From: Chamaecrista fasciculata
Taxonomy: Eukaryota; Streptophyta; Magnoliopsida; Fabales; Fabaceae
Assembly: GCA_003254925.1 (NCBI GenBank)
Contig: QANZ01020447.1
Location: 1-64,000, forward strand
Direction of reading: 5' to 3'
DNA: 64,000 bases
Both the position numbers and the translations under genes were made by a program. Below the pieces are notes generated by a model. The model saw only the letters and a list, made by a program, of their open reading frames with translations, was not told where the DNA came from and did not search any database. This document shows positions 1 to 12,415 of the stretch, piece after piece; positions within the stretch are counted from its first letter, which is position 1; each line of letters opens with the position of its first letter.

Positions 1-988
1 AATCATTCGAAATAGGTTATATGGTAACTGGCATAGACTCACGAGCTCAAACATCAATTATCATTACAAAAGCAAACCTTGGGAGAATGAAAATAAATGC
101 AGTATTCATTAATAACACTCCTCTACAACAGTTTGCACAAGTTAGTCCCTCTCACCGTCACAAATCTCCTTTTACACTTATTACATCATTTTAAGAACAA
201 AACCATGATTATAACACCCTTACATACCCATCCTCATTAAATTTTTATAACACCCGAGCTTCCTTAATTCACACACAAGTTAATCACACTTCATATATTA
301 ACAGTTATTATCATCAACTATTAAGACGCAATTAATGATATCTAAAGCTCAAGGTAAAGCATCAAACCGCACACCTCCACCCTTTGTACAATACCTACAA
401 TTCTTTCTATCTCTCAAGTTATTTAATCGTACACTCCATTTTTTTTCCAAAAGATGACTCCCAAACAATTCTAAATCCCAACCTTCACACCCAATTGAAT
501 TAAATTTCTATTCCCTAATACTTTATTTCCTTAAAAAAAATCCTCTTCAACTACACCCAGTTTCATAACCGAATACAACTCCCAGAATATGCAAACACGT
601 CATCAAAATTCATAACTAAATCCAAATTTATGAAATACTCAAGTAATTAACTCAATCATAATTCACACATTCAATTCACATAAAATTCCGCAGTTAATCT
701 CAAATTCCAAATCATACAAGCAAGACTCAAAATCATAATTTACACACACAATCATAGCACAATAGGATTCAAGAGTGTCAAACACGGATAGCCAGATACA
801 CGACCCCCACTGGGGAGAGACTCTCACGACACTAAGCCAAGCACCTAAAATGAGGAATTAAAAATTGATAATGAAAAACAAAATATCCTTAGCGGTCTCA
901 CAAGCCAGCTTAAACATTGTCAGAGGTTTAGAGAAATGATCAAGTTAACACATGAGACATTTGTCAGCTCCACTAGACTTAGTGAAAA
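1..988 (-). other. Internal leader of the gypsy element, no gene seen
   Basis: This AT-rich stretch follows the primer site on the minus strand and should be the untranslated leader before gag. I see no open frame with a recognisable domain, and no second LTR boundary. Confidence 0.4.
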
Positions 989-1004
989 CCTGGCTCTGAT
1001 ACCA
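989..1004 (-). other. Primer binding site, initiator tRNA-Met type
   Basis: The minus strand reads TGGTATCAGAGCCAGG, four bases inside the LTR end at 1009. TGGTATCAGAGCC is the usual plant primer site complementary to initiator tRNA-Met. It fixes the element's orientation and its 5' LTR. Confidence 0.75.
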
Positions 1005-2389
1005 ACTTTGTCACGACCCCCTCTCTGGAGGCACGTGACCGGCACGGACATGGGCCTACCCCATGCCGTAAACCTACTCACAGACAATCCATAAAAACAT
1101 GCCTAACATAATCCTGATATGTCATGATGTATATATATATTCCAAAGTACATGGACATAATAATCTTAGTGCCCACATGTAACTGTCAACTCAGACCATC
1201 GCCAAATTAATATAAATACCATTACACACAGACAACAAATACACGTTTAATCAATCTTTTACGTAAATCAATTGCACCAAATAATAATATACATAACCCT
1301 AAATCTTCTCCCTAAGTACTAGTGGAACTGACAGACTAGAACTTAACACAATTTAATAAAGAATGAAGTAACCACACGAGTAATGGTGTGGGATCTTGGT
1401 TGACTTCCTCCTAGAGCTGAAATAGCGGCGTGATCTGGACCTGTACCTAAAAAAAATAATTAACGCAGGGTGAGTCAAAAACTCAGTGAGTGGCTAACCC
1501 ATTTCAGTCGTGGTGTAGGACATCACCACATAGGGAGGGGGTCACCAATATGGTTAACATTCTTCGTCAACAAATAACTTACATTAACGCCCATTTAGCC
1601 AAGTAATCCAACATATGCAGCGGTTAATACATAAATCAAATAACATGACTTGAACAATTTGACTAGAGATAGCTATTAAACCTTTAAAAGAATTTAAAAT
1701 GCAAGAACAACTATGAGTTTAAGGAACCTTATGGCCCAAAGAAATTTTAATAAAAACATACTTTGAAGATTCGTTCAAGAAAATAAACTTGTAATAAAGA
1801 GTTTAATAAAGAAGATGATAAAATTAGTTTCCAAGTTTTGTTAAAGTAAAGTTTGGAATTTCGTTCTTCGACTTTCAAAATTCCTTTCAATAATCAAAAC
1901 GTTTGATTCATTAAAATATTTAAATCCTTCCAAGAAATATAATTCATAAGAGCCTTGCAATTAAGTCTTTTAGGATCATTGAGTGAAAGAAGAACTCATT
2001 AGTGACTGAGAGACTAAGTAAAATATCGTGATCTAGTAACAAGGAATAGTCATATGAAATTCTCGATTTGAAATGAAACCCTCACCTTGTTTCAAAAACA
2101 AGTTTATATAAGGTCATGAACAACCAAATGATGACTACCTCGATGGAATCTACCTGTAGGATAGCCAATATATAATACAAAAATGGTTCAACCAATGCCA
2201 TTCAGACAATCAAAGATCCTGAACTCACAAATTCACTTAGTGTTAATATAACAGAATTTAGCATCACAAAACCATCAGCTCTCTCAAAATTCCAATATAA
2301 ACCCATATTTAGCAATCAATTCACCACTTAATCACAAGGTTATCACATCATCAATATTTCAACTCTATCTCCAACAATAGGAAGCACAC

Positions 2390-2640
2390 ACAGCATTGTC
2401 ACAATCCGTGGAACCGCACACAACTTTTCACCCATCGGAATCGCACATAGAATTATCTCAACCCGTGGGGACCGCACACAGCTTTTCACCCATTGGAATC
2501 GCACATAGAATTATCTCAACCCGTGGGGACCGCACACAGCTTTTCACCCATCGGAACCGCACATAGCATTACCTCAACCCGTGGGGACCGCACACAGCTT
2601 TTCAAACCCATCGGGACCGCATACAACATTATCTCATTCA
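2390..2640. repeat. 58-bp tandem repeat, about four units
   Basis: Unit starts at 2416, 2474, 2532 and 2590 are exactly 58 bases apart. Each unit carries a CGCACACAGCTTTTCACCC half and a CGCACATAGAATTATCTCAA half that resemble each other, so the 58-mer probably arose from an older unit of about 29 bp. The array lies inside the long LTR. Confidence 0.85.
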
Positions 2641-2722
2641 TTTCACAAACAATCAACAGTAAAGCACACACCAAGGTAAAGATTTTCAATCAATATCATA
2701 GCTAGAGCTATGGGAGAGCAAC

Positions 2723-2892
2723 CACATACACAAACGCAAACCCAATCACAATCACAAACACAAACACAAATATAAATACAAGAACAAATACCAATGCAAA
2801 TGCAACTACAATACAAATACAAATACAAATACAATTACAATCACAAGTACAATTACAAATACCAACACGAATACAAACACAACACAAATGAA
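2723..2892. repeat. ACAAAT-type microsatellite
   Basis: Degenerate hexanucleotide repeat of the ACAAAT/ACAAAC type, purest near 2808-2835. It produces spurious low-complexity ORFs on both strands. It sits just after the 58-bp array within the same LTR. Confidence 0.8.
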
Positions 2893-5380
2893 AGTACAAG
2901 CACGGACAAAAACACAATCCAGTCAGTCTACCCAAGACACACAACATTCAAAGAGGAATTAAACATTGTCACCATCTTATATCTACATTTTACATGGTCA
3001 AATAAAATATACAACTAGAATTTCATGTTTCTCATCACTTATAGGAATCAATAAAATTCACAAAGAAAAAGGAAAGCACACATATAGGAATATCACAAGG
3101 TCTATGGGAAGCCCAACAACATTGACAACCTTGTAAAGAAAATCAATCAAAATACAAGGGTATGAAGATGACAATAAATTCATCCAACACTTGTCAAGGC
3201 CAACTTATAGAAACCCAAATAATTAAGAACACCACCTCCTTCATCAGTTATAAATAACTCAAGTAGTATTGCAAAATCAAGATTTCCACCATAAGGGAAA
3301 TTCCCACCAATTTGAACATATATCAGCCTCCGCCCTCCATTGGGAAGTAATACAAATAATCATCTCATCCCACTGTCGGGAAAATAAGTCATACACAATA
3401 ATTCATCCACAACAAGTAATAATTATCTCAAAATAATTTAATTCCAATTCAATCACTCACCGCCATCAGCGAAATATTTAAAATGCAAAGACTTACATCC
3501 AAAAGTACTCAAGGTTCCCAAATTTCAACGAACTGTCAATGAAGAAGTTAGTTCACAATATAAATGAATTCCATCGTCAATCAAGCCCTCACACGAGGCA
3601 AGGAGGAAAAAGCCACTCACCTTAGCCGATCAAGTAGATTCCATATCTTCTTTCGTTCCTACCGTCTATTAGCGCAAGACATCTGAAAACATTAACATAC
3701 TCTTGATAACATGACCAACACCATATTCAAGAAACAATTCCAATGACCCAAGGTTCTAAACTACCACAAATTCATCCTTTAGCAAATTAGCTAACAAATC
3801 ACATATGGACCCACTTACCAAGCACTTATCCTACCCTTTCCTACACCAGCCTAAAAACCTAGCATCCTAGCCGACGGTTCAACAAGAGGCTTGGGTATCA
3901 ATTTGGGAGCTTTAAGAATGATTTGAAATCCATGAGTTCAAGGCAATATCACAAACAAAACTTCAATGTCAAAAACATAGGATTGTTCTTTAAACTTGGC
4001 TCTTTCACCCTTTTAAGTTAAATTTGGACATTTTGTTCTTCACACTTTAAAATCAAGAGTATGATATGAGAATCCCTCATGGTTCCAAAGAAATCCCTTT
4101 AGTTTACCAAAACCATCAAAATCATCCCTATGGACCAAAATGCAAACTTCAAGGTTTTACCCCAAAACATCGAATTTCAAAATATAATCTCTAAATTCAA
4201 ATTAATATTATGGAATTCATTATAACCCTGGAATAAACTCACCCAACCCATCAATCTCGAGAAAACAAAGTTTTGGCCAAAAACCCCAAATTTAAAGTTT
4301 ACCCCAAATCCTATCGGGTCCAAAATTCATGAAAGTGGAATTAAACTTCAATCCAATGATAAACACCCATTAATAACATCAAATGGTCTCAGCAAAATCA
4401 TTGAAATCGAGCAACATGAAAAATTTTGGCAAAAACCCCAAATTTAAAGTTAACCCTAAGTCATTGGGTTCATGAAATGGATGTGTGGTGAGTCAAGCTA
4501 CAACCCAACGAATTTAGAAGGATAATTTCATGCCAAACTATCATTATGCAGCAGAAATTTGCAGAAACATAGCAACAATTCGTGCCCATGAAGGAAGAAC
4601 AATAAATGGAAGTAAGAAGAAGCAAAAACGCACCACTTGAAGAATGGAAGGAAAGGTGGCCGGCGGAGGAGCTCCGGCCACCGCCGCTGGCGAAGAGAGG
4701 TGCTGGAGATGGTGGCGCAACACTCTGGCATGGTGGTGGTGGTTGGTGTGGTCGGGTGGGAGGAAGAGAGGGAGAGTCGAGAGGGAGAGCGTGAGTGACG
4801 AGAGAGAGTCCTATTTTTGTTCGAAATGGAGAGAGGCAAGTCATATAGAATGATGGGGGTCATTTTGTAATTTAATTAAATTCAGGGGTGTGAAAGTCCA
4901 ATTCTGATGTAGGGGAAAATGAGGCTAAAACCATTGTATTGCCCATAAATGTTTAAATCTAATCAAAATGGTCCTTAAAAACTCAAAATTTTAAATATAG
5001 AATTTCTTGACAAAATTTATATTGTTAGCTTCGTTGCATTGAGTAGATTCTAAATACATAATTGTTTTTTGAAAATTCCACCTCTAACATATCCCGTTTC
5101 ATACTCGAAAGTGTTCTATCACAGTACCAAAATAAAAGTCAGATAAAATTTTAAACTCCATTTGCTCCCAATTTTTCACCACAAGCCAAATAAAATATGG
5201 GGATTTCAAAAATGACAATCAAAAGCCTAAATTTTTGAGTCCGCTAATTTTTAAAATTTATAACCCCATAACTTCTAATACTGGTCTAAAACTAGCCTAA
5301 GGATCTATCAAAATTCAAAAAAATCACCAATTCTATTCTTGAACACCCAAAACTAAATTTGAAAATTCCGGGATCTCACA

Positions 5381-5600
5381 GGTGGTCACCCTGTGGAGAC
5401 AGGAAAGACACCAAATGGGACTGGGTCCCCACTGATGTTCCGGCAGTGATATATACTCAGACATTATCACCTTGAGATGGTTGACAAAGGTGATGTTAAG
5501 ATATGTGAAGTAGCAATCGAGGATAATGTTGTCGATCCTCTTACGAAACCTCTTGCACGGGTCATACATGAAACGCCATGTAACGTCGATGGAGATTAGA
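5381..5600 (+). pseudogene. Copia D: pol 3' end (RNase H tail), degenerate
   Basis: The segment aligns by eye with the 3' end of copia A pol (19509-19740) and copia F pol. It retains codons for the conserved Asp-Pro-Leu-Thr-Lys-Pro-Leu tail typical of copia polyproteins, around 5527-5560. The preceding part, opening with GGTGGTCACCCTGTGGAGAC, is the same non-coding replacement found in A, C1 and C2 in place of the third RNase H catalytic aspartate region. No functional protein is expected. Confidence 0.7.
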
Positions 5601-5657
5601 CACATTAATGGATGTTCCTAGTGTAGGAATAGTTTGATTAATGATTGTACCTAGTGC

Positions 5658-5668
5658 AAGTGGGAGTT
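5658..5668 (+). other. Polypurine tract of copia D
   Basis: AAGTGGGAGTT lies directly before the 3' LTR start. The same tract precedes the LTRs at 19807, 35349 and 40596. It would prime plus-strand DNA synthesis. Confidence 0.7.
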
Positions 5669-7894
5669 TGATGGAGATTGTGCCCTAGGGCCAATCATTT
5701 TATGTGTATGTTTTGAACATATTGATTGATTTATAGATGATAAATTATGTTGTTGTCATATTATTAGCATGTTTACTATGATAGCGTCCTTGATAAATTA
5801 TGTGATAATTAATCTAAAACTGTCCCTGGTCGATTGTTCTCGTGGGAGCGAGAATGAACCAAGACCAGCATGACCTCAGTGTATGGAGATACATGCACTA
5901 GATGCTTTACGAGAGTCATGGTGCAAATATGTAAGGGATTACAAGTTGCTGGACCGACCCGGAGAGTCCTGCATGGGTCTTAGTCATGAGCTAGCCTCTC
6001 CTCTACACCTGTCACGATGCCCTTAGACCTGAGGTCTTGACTATTCCGACGTTGTAGATGTCAAACTTTGGCCTAGTCCAACGTTGCCCGTAGCAGTGTA
6101 GCCATACAGGCTAGGTACGAGTTTGGTTGTTTAACGTGCTGAGGAATGTGGTTGACCAAGATGGAATTTTGTCCCTCATTAAGTTGAGAGATATTTGACT
6201 GGGCCCCTCGATGAGGCTGTCCAAGGAATGTGTGGCCACACAGGGAAATGGGACTAACTCAAGGAATCGAGAAAGTTATGGTTTGGATTAAGGATGACTT
6301 TCCCGTGCCTTATCCATGACCAAAATATCGTGTGACAATCGGGATCAAGACAAGGTTGTACTAAGGTTAAATCGTTTGGCGTTAAAGCGATAAACTCACG
6401 TGGTTTGGATAGTCGTGATGGCTTGCTAGAGTCCGCTCTCGACTTGTGAGTCATAGGGATGACTTGCTGGCAACTTCACGTGAGGCCTGCTGGGTCACAC
6501 ACGAGCAGGATCAAGATGTCGTAATGGGACATGAATTAGGGTTAATTCGTGAGTCACTTTGGTGAAACAATTTAAGACATAGTTGAATGTCTTAGGACAT
6601 GAAATTTTGTCTTAAATAGTTAATTGGATTAATCTATTTACAATTATATTCTTGTTTATAATATTAGGGAATAATAAATTAGATAAGCTTCGTAAAAGTT
6701 AGGAGATTATTGATTTATTAAATTCACTAATATTGTGATAATAAGATTGAGGGTGGTACCTCATATCTCTTCAATTTTATTAATAAAAATGTTTTGTTAA
6801 TTAAATTCAAGATTTGAATTTGAATTCAAGATTTGATTTTGATTTCAAGATTCAAGTTTGAATTAAAGATATTAAGGTAAGATTTTAATTCAATATTATT
6901 AGGGAATTTGAATTCACGATTCAAATTTGAATTAAAGATATTAGGGTAATACTTTAATTCAATTTGTTAAAGATATTAATAAGATAATATAACTTCCTAA
7001 GAGTTAGGGTTGTTATCTTATTTATTAAATTCTTTAAATTAGGCTAAGGGGTGGCACATGGCTTGAATCCAAGGGTCAAGATTTGATCTTGCATTTTGGT
7101 TTTCAAGAGTGCATCTTGAATTTCAAATTAAGATATTAATGTAATATTTTAATTAGGAATTCAAAACCTCTTGACCAATGGGGATTGGGCATTGAAGATT
7201 TAATTTCAAGATTTGATCGTGAAATTTAAATTTAAATTGCCTTTTTGTTTTGAATTATAATATTAGTGTAATATTATAATTCATGGTTTAATGAACCCTA
7301 TTACTTTATTTAGATATTCGCTGATTTCATGAGTTAGGGAATGTGATTCCCTAACCCTGATGAAACTCTATAAAAATACACACACACATAGGCAACTTGC
7401 CTAATTCATTCCTTTAGTGTGACTAGAGAAATTTTGACTTTCCCTTAAAGAGAGAGAGAAAAGTCGCCCACTTTCTTAGAGAGAGAAAGGTGCGACTAAA
7501 ACCCTAACACTTAGGGTTTTGTGTGTGTTCAAGAATTGTTCTTGAATATAGGCGCCACTTGTTCTTGTTGTTCAAGATTTGTTCTTGAACAGTCAAGATT
7601 CGTAGATACAGTTCCCGTATTCACTTGGGAAGAAGTGAAGGAGGCTAGCACCTGGGCATCTGCCAAACTGCTCGTGTGGATCACCGGCAGAGGAAGGACA
7701 CTCGGAGTGGACTTCTCAGCTTCGCGGACTCTAAAGCTACCGATTCTTTTGGGTAAAACTCTTTTCCTTCTTCTAGTATAAACTCATATAGTGGATCCTG
7801 GCAGAAAATCATATGAGCTGTGTTATTTATTAATTTAAAGTTTATTTTCATTTTTTTTTTGCTTTCGCTGCGCACGCTCTGTCATTTCCCAACA
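5669..7894 (+). repeat. Copia D 3' LTR, complete, 2226 bp
   Basis: Starts TGATGGAGATTG right after the purine-rich GTGGGAGTT tract and ends TTTCCCAACA. Start and end match the other copia LTRs here. The interior includes the conserved GCCCTAGGGCCAATCAT start, a TATA-like site near 7366 and the U5 block near 7640-7700. Confidence 0.9.
7366..7378 (+). promoter_or_regulatory. TATA box in copia D LTR
   Basis: CTCTATAAAAATA sits about 530 bp before the LTR end, where a plant LTR promoter is expected. The same CTCTATAAA context occurs at 13731 in copia A. Confidence 0.55.
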
Positions 7895-9390
7895 GATTCT
7901 ACAATTAAGATATGAAAGTTAATTAGCAAAATTTTATATATCCACCATTTTATAAAACCCAGGAAAATTATTATTAGTGGCTAAGAGCCATATTTCACCA
8001 AAGTTTACCGTCGCGGAGGGGATGATGCACCCTTAGGTTATTTAGGTAGGTAACTCTTTACCAATCACATCTCATGTGACTCTTAGATCTTTATGGGACT
8101 GTATCATCGTATGATACTTATTATGGCATGTTTATCCCATCTAATGCCTTGAGGTCCAAATCCGATTTGATAACCCCATTAAGTCACACTATAAAACTCG
8201 TGAATGGCCAAGCTCAAAACAACGAGGTCGAAGCCCAACCCTATATCATCAAGACCCACTGAACACGTGTCGCGGAGGCGATCACCGCATCCAACAAACC
8301 AAGATTTCAATAAGGCATTGCGTTGAATCTTCCATTCACCCGTGTCTCCTCAAGGTCAAAGTAGATACGTGTAGTGGAGGCTATCACCGCTCGACAATGA
8401 ACAAGATTTTAACAGGGTGTTTTATTGATGGCATTAAAACTTAATATTTTAAAAGGGTTCAATTTTAAGGTTCCGTTTTGGTTCAATTTTAAATCCAATT
8501 TTAAAATTAAACGAGTGTGCCAAGTGTTTATCCCCATGTATCATATACATATAAACACATGCACGAATTTTGTATCTCATACAAAATCCTACGCTCGTAT
8601 CATATACATAATTGTGCGTGAAAATAAAACATAGCATGTTAAAATCGCACCCCTAAACATACATCTAGCGCAAATTGCATCTCATACAAAATACTAAATG
8701 CATAAATATAATCGTGTTTAGATATAGCCCATCTACCCTAAATTCCCTCAAGCCAATGAGAGAACTTTTCTAAAAGAAAAATAAAATTACATTGAGAAAG
8801 CCTCATTTACATTGAGGTGAAAAATAAAATAAAATTACATTCAGAAATTTAGGGAGACGACACGCAGGCCGTATTTACCAAAAATACCTAGAGCCATATC
8901 CAACACCATACCCATACATGAACAATTCATATATTAAAACACATACACGGCTATCATCCAACAACACAAGAAAAACGATTTTTAATTGTGGTTCAATTAG
9001 GGTTTGTGCAATTTAACATGCCTTCTTGAACTCAAGTCTTGTACCAATAATTAAAATTCAAGAATCAAATTCAAGAATTCGAATTATTGGCCCAAAATTA
9101 ATAAATTCTCAATTTAAAATTTCGACCACCCTATAATATTATAATCAAAACAATTTTAATTAAAATATACATAGGGTTCGACCAAGACCCCAAAAATTCA
9201 AGAAAATTCATAAATCAATCCAATTGATTTTCCTATGTATGAAATACATAAACTTGCACCAATCTTTTAGATTAGGTTCGAAAAACATGTGGTGGATTTT
9301 CGCAAAAACTTTAAGCATACAATTGAAAACTGTAAACACCCAACATACATTTCATGTATATCACAGAAACTAGTATAAACATAAAATTAG
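7895..9390 (-). other. Copia E leader with three small hairpins
   Basis: Reverse complement of the same region in copia A (14245-16176) without A's MITE. No coding frame. It holds three copies of a hairpin motif (plus-strand positions 8011-8022, 8270-8281 and 8372-8383) with loop CTCC when read on the minus strand. See the finding on element-specific loops. Confidence 0.75.
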
Positions 9391-9407
9391 CGTGGCTCTG
9401 ATACAAC
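9391..9407 (-). other. Primer binding site of copia E, one mismatch
   Basis: The minus strand reads GTTGTATCAGAGCCACG, with TTG instead of TGG at the first positions that should pair with the tRNA CCA end. It lies next to the LTR end at 9409. The change would weaken priming. Confidence 0.75.
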
Positions 9408-9408
9408 T

Positions 9409-10590
9409 GTTGGGAAGATGTATACCTAAGTTTCAATCGGTGGCTTTGAGTCAGCGAATTTGAGAAGCCCACTGCGAGTGTTCTTCCTCTACCGGTGATC
9501 CACACGAGCAGTTTGGCAGATGCCCAGGTGCTAGCCTCCTTCACTTCTTCCCAAGTGAATACGGGAACCAATCTACTGTTCTTGAGTGATCAAGAACAAT
9601 TCTTGATCTCAAGAAAAAAGGTGGCACAACTCACACACAAAACCCTAAAAACTATAAGGTGTAGGTCGAACTTTCTCTCTCCAAGAAGAAAGTCGACTTT
9701 CCTCTCTCAAGTTAGGGTTAGGCGTTATTTTTGACTCTCAAAAATGAACTAGGCGACTTTGCCTTATGTGAGTGCATTTATAATTTCCTCATTCCTAAAA
9801 TTAGGGAATTACTAATCTAATTAGTGAATCCCTAAAATCTTGAATATTTAATTTCATTAACATTAATATAATTTAGGGAATTCCTAAATCTTGATTTATA
9901 ATATTACACTAATATTATAATTCAAAACTTAGTAGGCAATTCAAATTTGGATTTCAAGATCAAATCTTGAAACCAAATCTTGATTGCTCAAACCCTATTG
10001 GTTGGAATGAGTCATGAGGGATTGATTTTATAATTAAAATATTACTCTAATATTTAAACCCTAAAATCGACTTGCATTATTTAAATTCAAAATGCAAGAT
10101 CAAATCTTGCACTCTAAGCTTTAAAGAATGCGCCACCCTCATGCATTTTTAAGGAATTTAATAAATCAAAATAACAACCCTAACTCTTAGGAAGTTATAA
10201 CCAACTTATTTATTTCCAAACAATATTAAATTAAAATATTACCCTAATATCTTTAATTCAAACTTTGAATCTTGAAATCAAAATCAAATCATGAATTCAA
10301 ATTCAAATCTTGATTCTAATTAACAAAACATTTTCATTTATTAAAATCAATAAGTATGAGGCGCCACCTCACTCCCTTCTCCTCTAATATTAAAAAATTT
10401 AATAAATCAATAATCTCCTAACTTTTAGGAAGCTTATTTAATTTATTATTCTCTAATATTTTAAATAAGAATTTAATTGTAAATAGATTAATCAAATTAA
10501 TTATTTAACAATTAATATATTTAAACTTGTCTAACAAATTTAAATATCATAAACGTAGATATTATTTAAGACAAGATTTCATGTCCTAAG
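9409..10590 (-). repeat. Copia E 5' LTR, U5-side segment
   Basis: Begins TGTTGGGAA on the plus strand (LTR 3' end on the minus strand) and stops at solo LTR S1. It includes the U5 block (9490-9560) that matches 7620-7700 in reverse complement. Together with 12416-13346 it makes an LTR of about 2.1 kb. Confidence 0.85.
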
Positions 10591-12410
10591 TGTTGGGAAA
10601 TCACAAGGGACCAAAGCGCGCAGCGGAAGCGAAAATTGAAAAATAATTATAAAACTTGGCGCAGAGGCTTGTGATTTCCTACAGGATCCATTGTTTGAAT
10701 TTAAACCGGTAAAGGAAGAACTATACCTCCAAATTTTCAATCGGTCTGGTTGAATGATGCGATCTCGAGAAGTCCACTCCAAGCGTCCTTCCTCGGGACT
10801 TCAATCTACGGTTCTTGGTAATCAAGAACAATTCTTGAACTAAGAAAGAAAAGTGGCGCAAGAACACAAGAACTCTTTCTTGTTTTCTCTCTCAAAACCC
10901 TAATTTTGGTTGCAAATCGAATTCCTCTCACACTTAGAGAAAGTCAATTTTTCCTCTCTCTAAACTCTAGGGAGCCAAAGTTTTCTCTCTCTTCTAAAGA
11001 GCTAGGTCACCAAGTCGACTTCCTTAAGTCTATTTATAGAGTTGGGAAATTTGATAATTATAATTAGGGAATCCCTAAATTAATGGGTTATCAAATTATA
11101 AAATTATGAGATTACAATAATATCACAATTTTAGGACTTGAATTCTTAATTAAAATATTACCTTAATATCTTAATTTGAATTCAAAATGCAATCTTTGAG
11201 AATCAAATGGAAGATCAAATCTTCCCTTGGACCCACAATAGAATGCGCCAACTCCCTCTTCTTTTCCTTGGAATTTAATAAATCAAAATAACAATCCTAA
11301 CTCTTAGGAAGTTATAACCAACTCATTATCTTCCAACTCCCTCTTATCTGATTTATTATTCCCTAATATTATAATTGTAAATAGATTAATCCAATTAACT
11401 ATTCAACAATTAATATATTTAAACTTGTCCCACAAATTTAAATATCACAAACGTAGATTTCATTTAAAACAAGACTTTATGTCCCCGACATTCAGCTATG
11501 TCTTAAATTGTGTCACCGGAGTGACTCACGAATTAACCCTAATTCGTGTCCCTTTAAGCGGTGTCTAGATCCTGCGCATGTGTGACCCAGCAGGCCTCAC
11601 GTGAAGTTGGCAGCAAGTCATCTCTATGACTCACAAGTCGAGAGCGGACTCTAGCAAGCCATCACGACTACCCAAAACACGTGAGTTATCCTTTTATCAA
11701 AATCGATTTCACCTTAGTACCACCTTGTCATAGACCCTATTGTCACACGATATCTTGGTTCTGGATAAGGCACGGGAAAGTCATCCTTAATCCAAACCAC
11801 AACTTTCTCGATTTCCTGAGTTAGTTCCATTTTCCTGAGTGGCCACTCTTTCCTTGGATAGAGTCATTGAGGGCGCCAGTTAGATATCTCTCATCTCTAT
11901 GAGGGACAAAATTCCATCTTGGTCAACCACATTCCTCAGCACTGTAATCAACTAAACCCGTGCCTAGCCTGTATGGCTACCCTGCTACGGGCAACGTTGG
12001 ACTAGGCCAAAGTTCGACAACTACAACGCCGGAATAGTCAAGACCTCAGGTCTAAGGCATCGTGACAGGTGTACAGGAGAGGCTAGCTAATGACTAAACC
12101 CATGCAGGACTCTCCGGGTCGGTCCAGCAACTTGTAACCCCTTACACAATTGCACCATGACTCTCGTAAAGCATCTAGTGCATGTATCTCTATACACCGA
12201 GGTCATGCTGGTCTTGGTTCATTCTCGCTCCCACGAGAACAATCGACCAGGGACAGATTTAGATCAATTATCTTATAATTAATCAAGAACGCTATCATAG
12301 TAAACATGCTAATAATATGATAACAACATAATTTATCCACTATAAATTAATCAAACATATGTTCAAAACATATACATAAAATGATTGGCCCTAGGGCACA
12401 ATCTCCAACA
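10591..12410 (-). mobile_element. Solo LTR S1 (copia, TGTTGG subfamily)
   Basis: A single LTR of 1820 bp with TGTTGGGAAATC at the left and CACAATCTCCAACA at the right, no internal region, and a perfect 5-bp target duplication CTAAG (10586-10590 and 12411-12415). It sits within copia E's LTR. Solo LTRs form by recombination between the two LTRs of a full element. Confidence 0.93.
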
Positions 12411-12415
12411 CTAAG

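Larger units (their letters stand above)
1..5380 (-). mobile_element. Ty3/gypsy retrotransposon, Tekay/Del-like, 5' part
   Basis: Read on the minus strand, a long LTR (5380 down to 1009) is followed four bases later by a primer binding site and then internal sequence that leaves the window at base 1. The LTR has TGTGAGATCCC at its start and GGGTCGTGACA at its end. The element interrupts copia element D: sequence right of 5380 is copia pol 3' end, and its upstream part must lie beyond the left edge. No coding region is visible in 1-988, so gag would lie outside. Tekay/Del is inferred from LTR length, LTR ends and the initiator-Met primer site, not from protein, so the lineage could be wrong. 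Direct flank at the right is GGTGG (5381-5385); the matching duplicate is off-window. Confidence 0.62.
1009..5380 (-). repeat. Long LTR (about 4.4 kb), 5' LTR of the gypsy element
   Basis: The boundaries are TGTCACGACCC at 1009 on the plus strand and GGATCTCACA ending at 5380, giving TGT...ACA ends. The length is 4372 bp, very long for an LTR. It contains a 58-bp tandem array, an ACAAAT-rich microsatellite, and a GC-rich island near 4640-4800 that stands out from AT-rich surroundings and reads as CT-rich leader-like sequence on the minus strand. Short ORFs there overlap in several frames and have no recognisable domain. Confidence 0.62.
5381..7894 (+). mobile_element. Copia retrotransposon D (Angela-like), 3' end
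   Basis: The last 290 bp of the internal region plus a complete 3' LTR are visible. The upstream body was displaced beyond the left edge by the gypsy element ending at 5380. The right flank (7895 on) is the leader of element E in the opposite orientation, just before E's expected gag start, so D appears to have inserted into E's leader. The right target-site flank would be GATTC (7895-7899); its partner is off-window. Confidence 0.8.

Noticed and set aside
2390-2640. CRISPR-like array
   Set aside because: Units are contiguous 58-mers without unique spacers; the setting is a plant LTR.
2493-3018. Repetitive ORFs in the 58-bp array and microsatellite
   Set aside because: Low-complexity translation of tandem repeats with no conserved protein feature.
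4470-4863. Overlapping Pro/Ser-rich and Gly-rich ORFs in the GC-rich island
   Set aside because: Several frames on both strands are open because of simple composition; no domain, and they lie inside an LTR.
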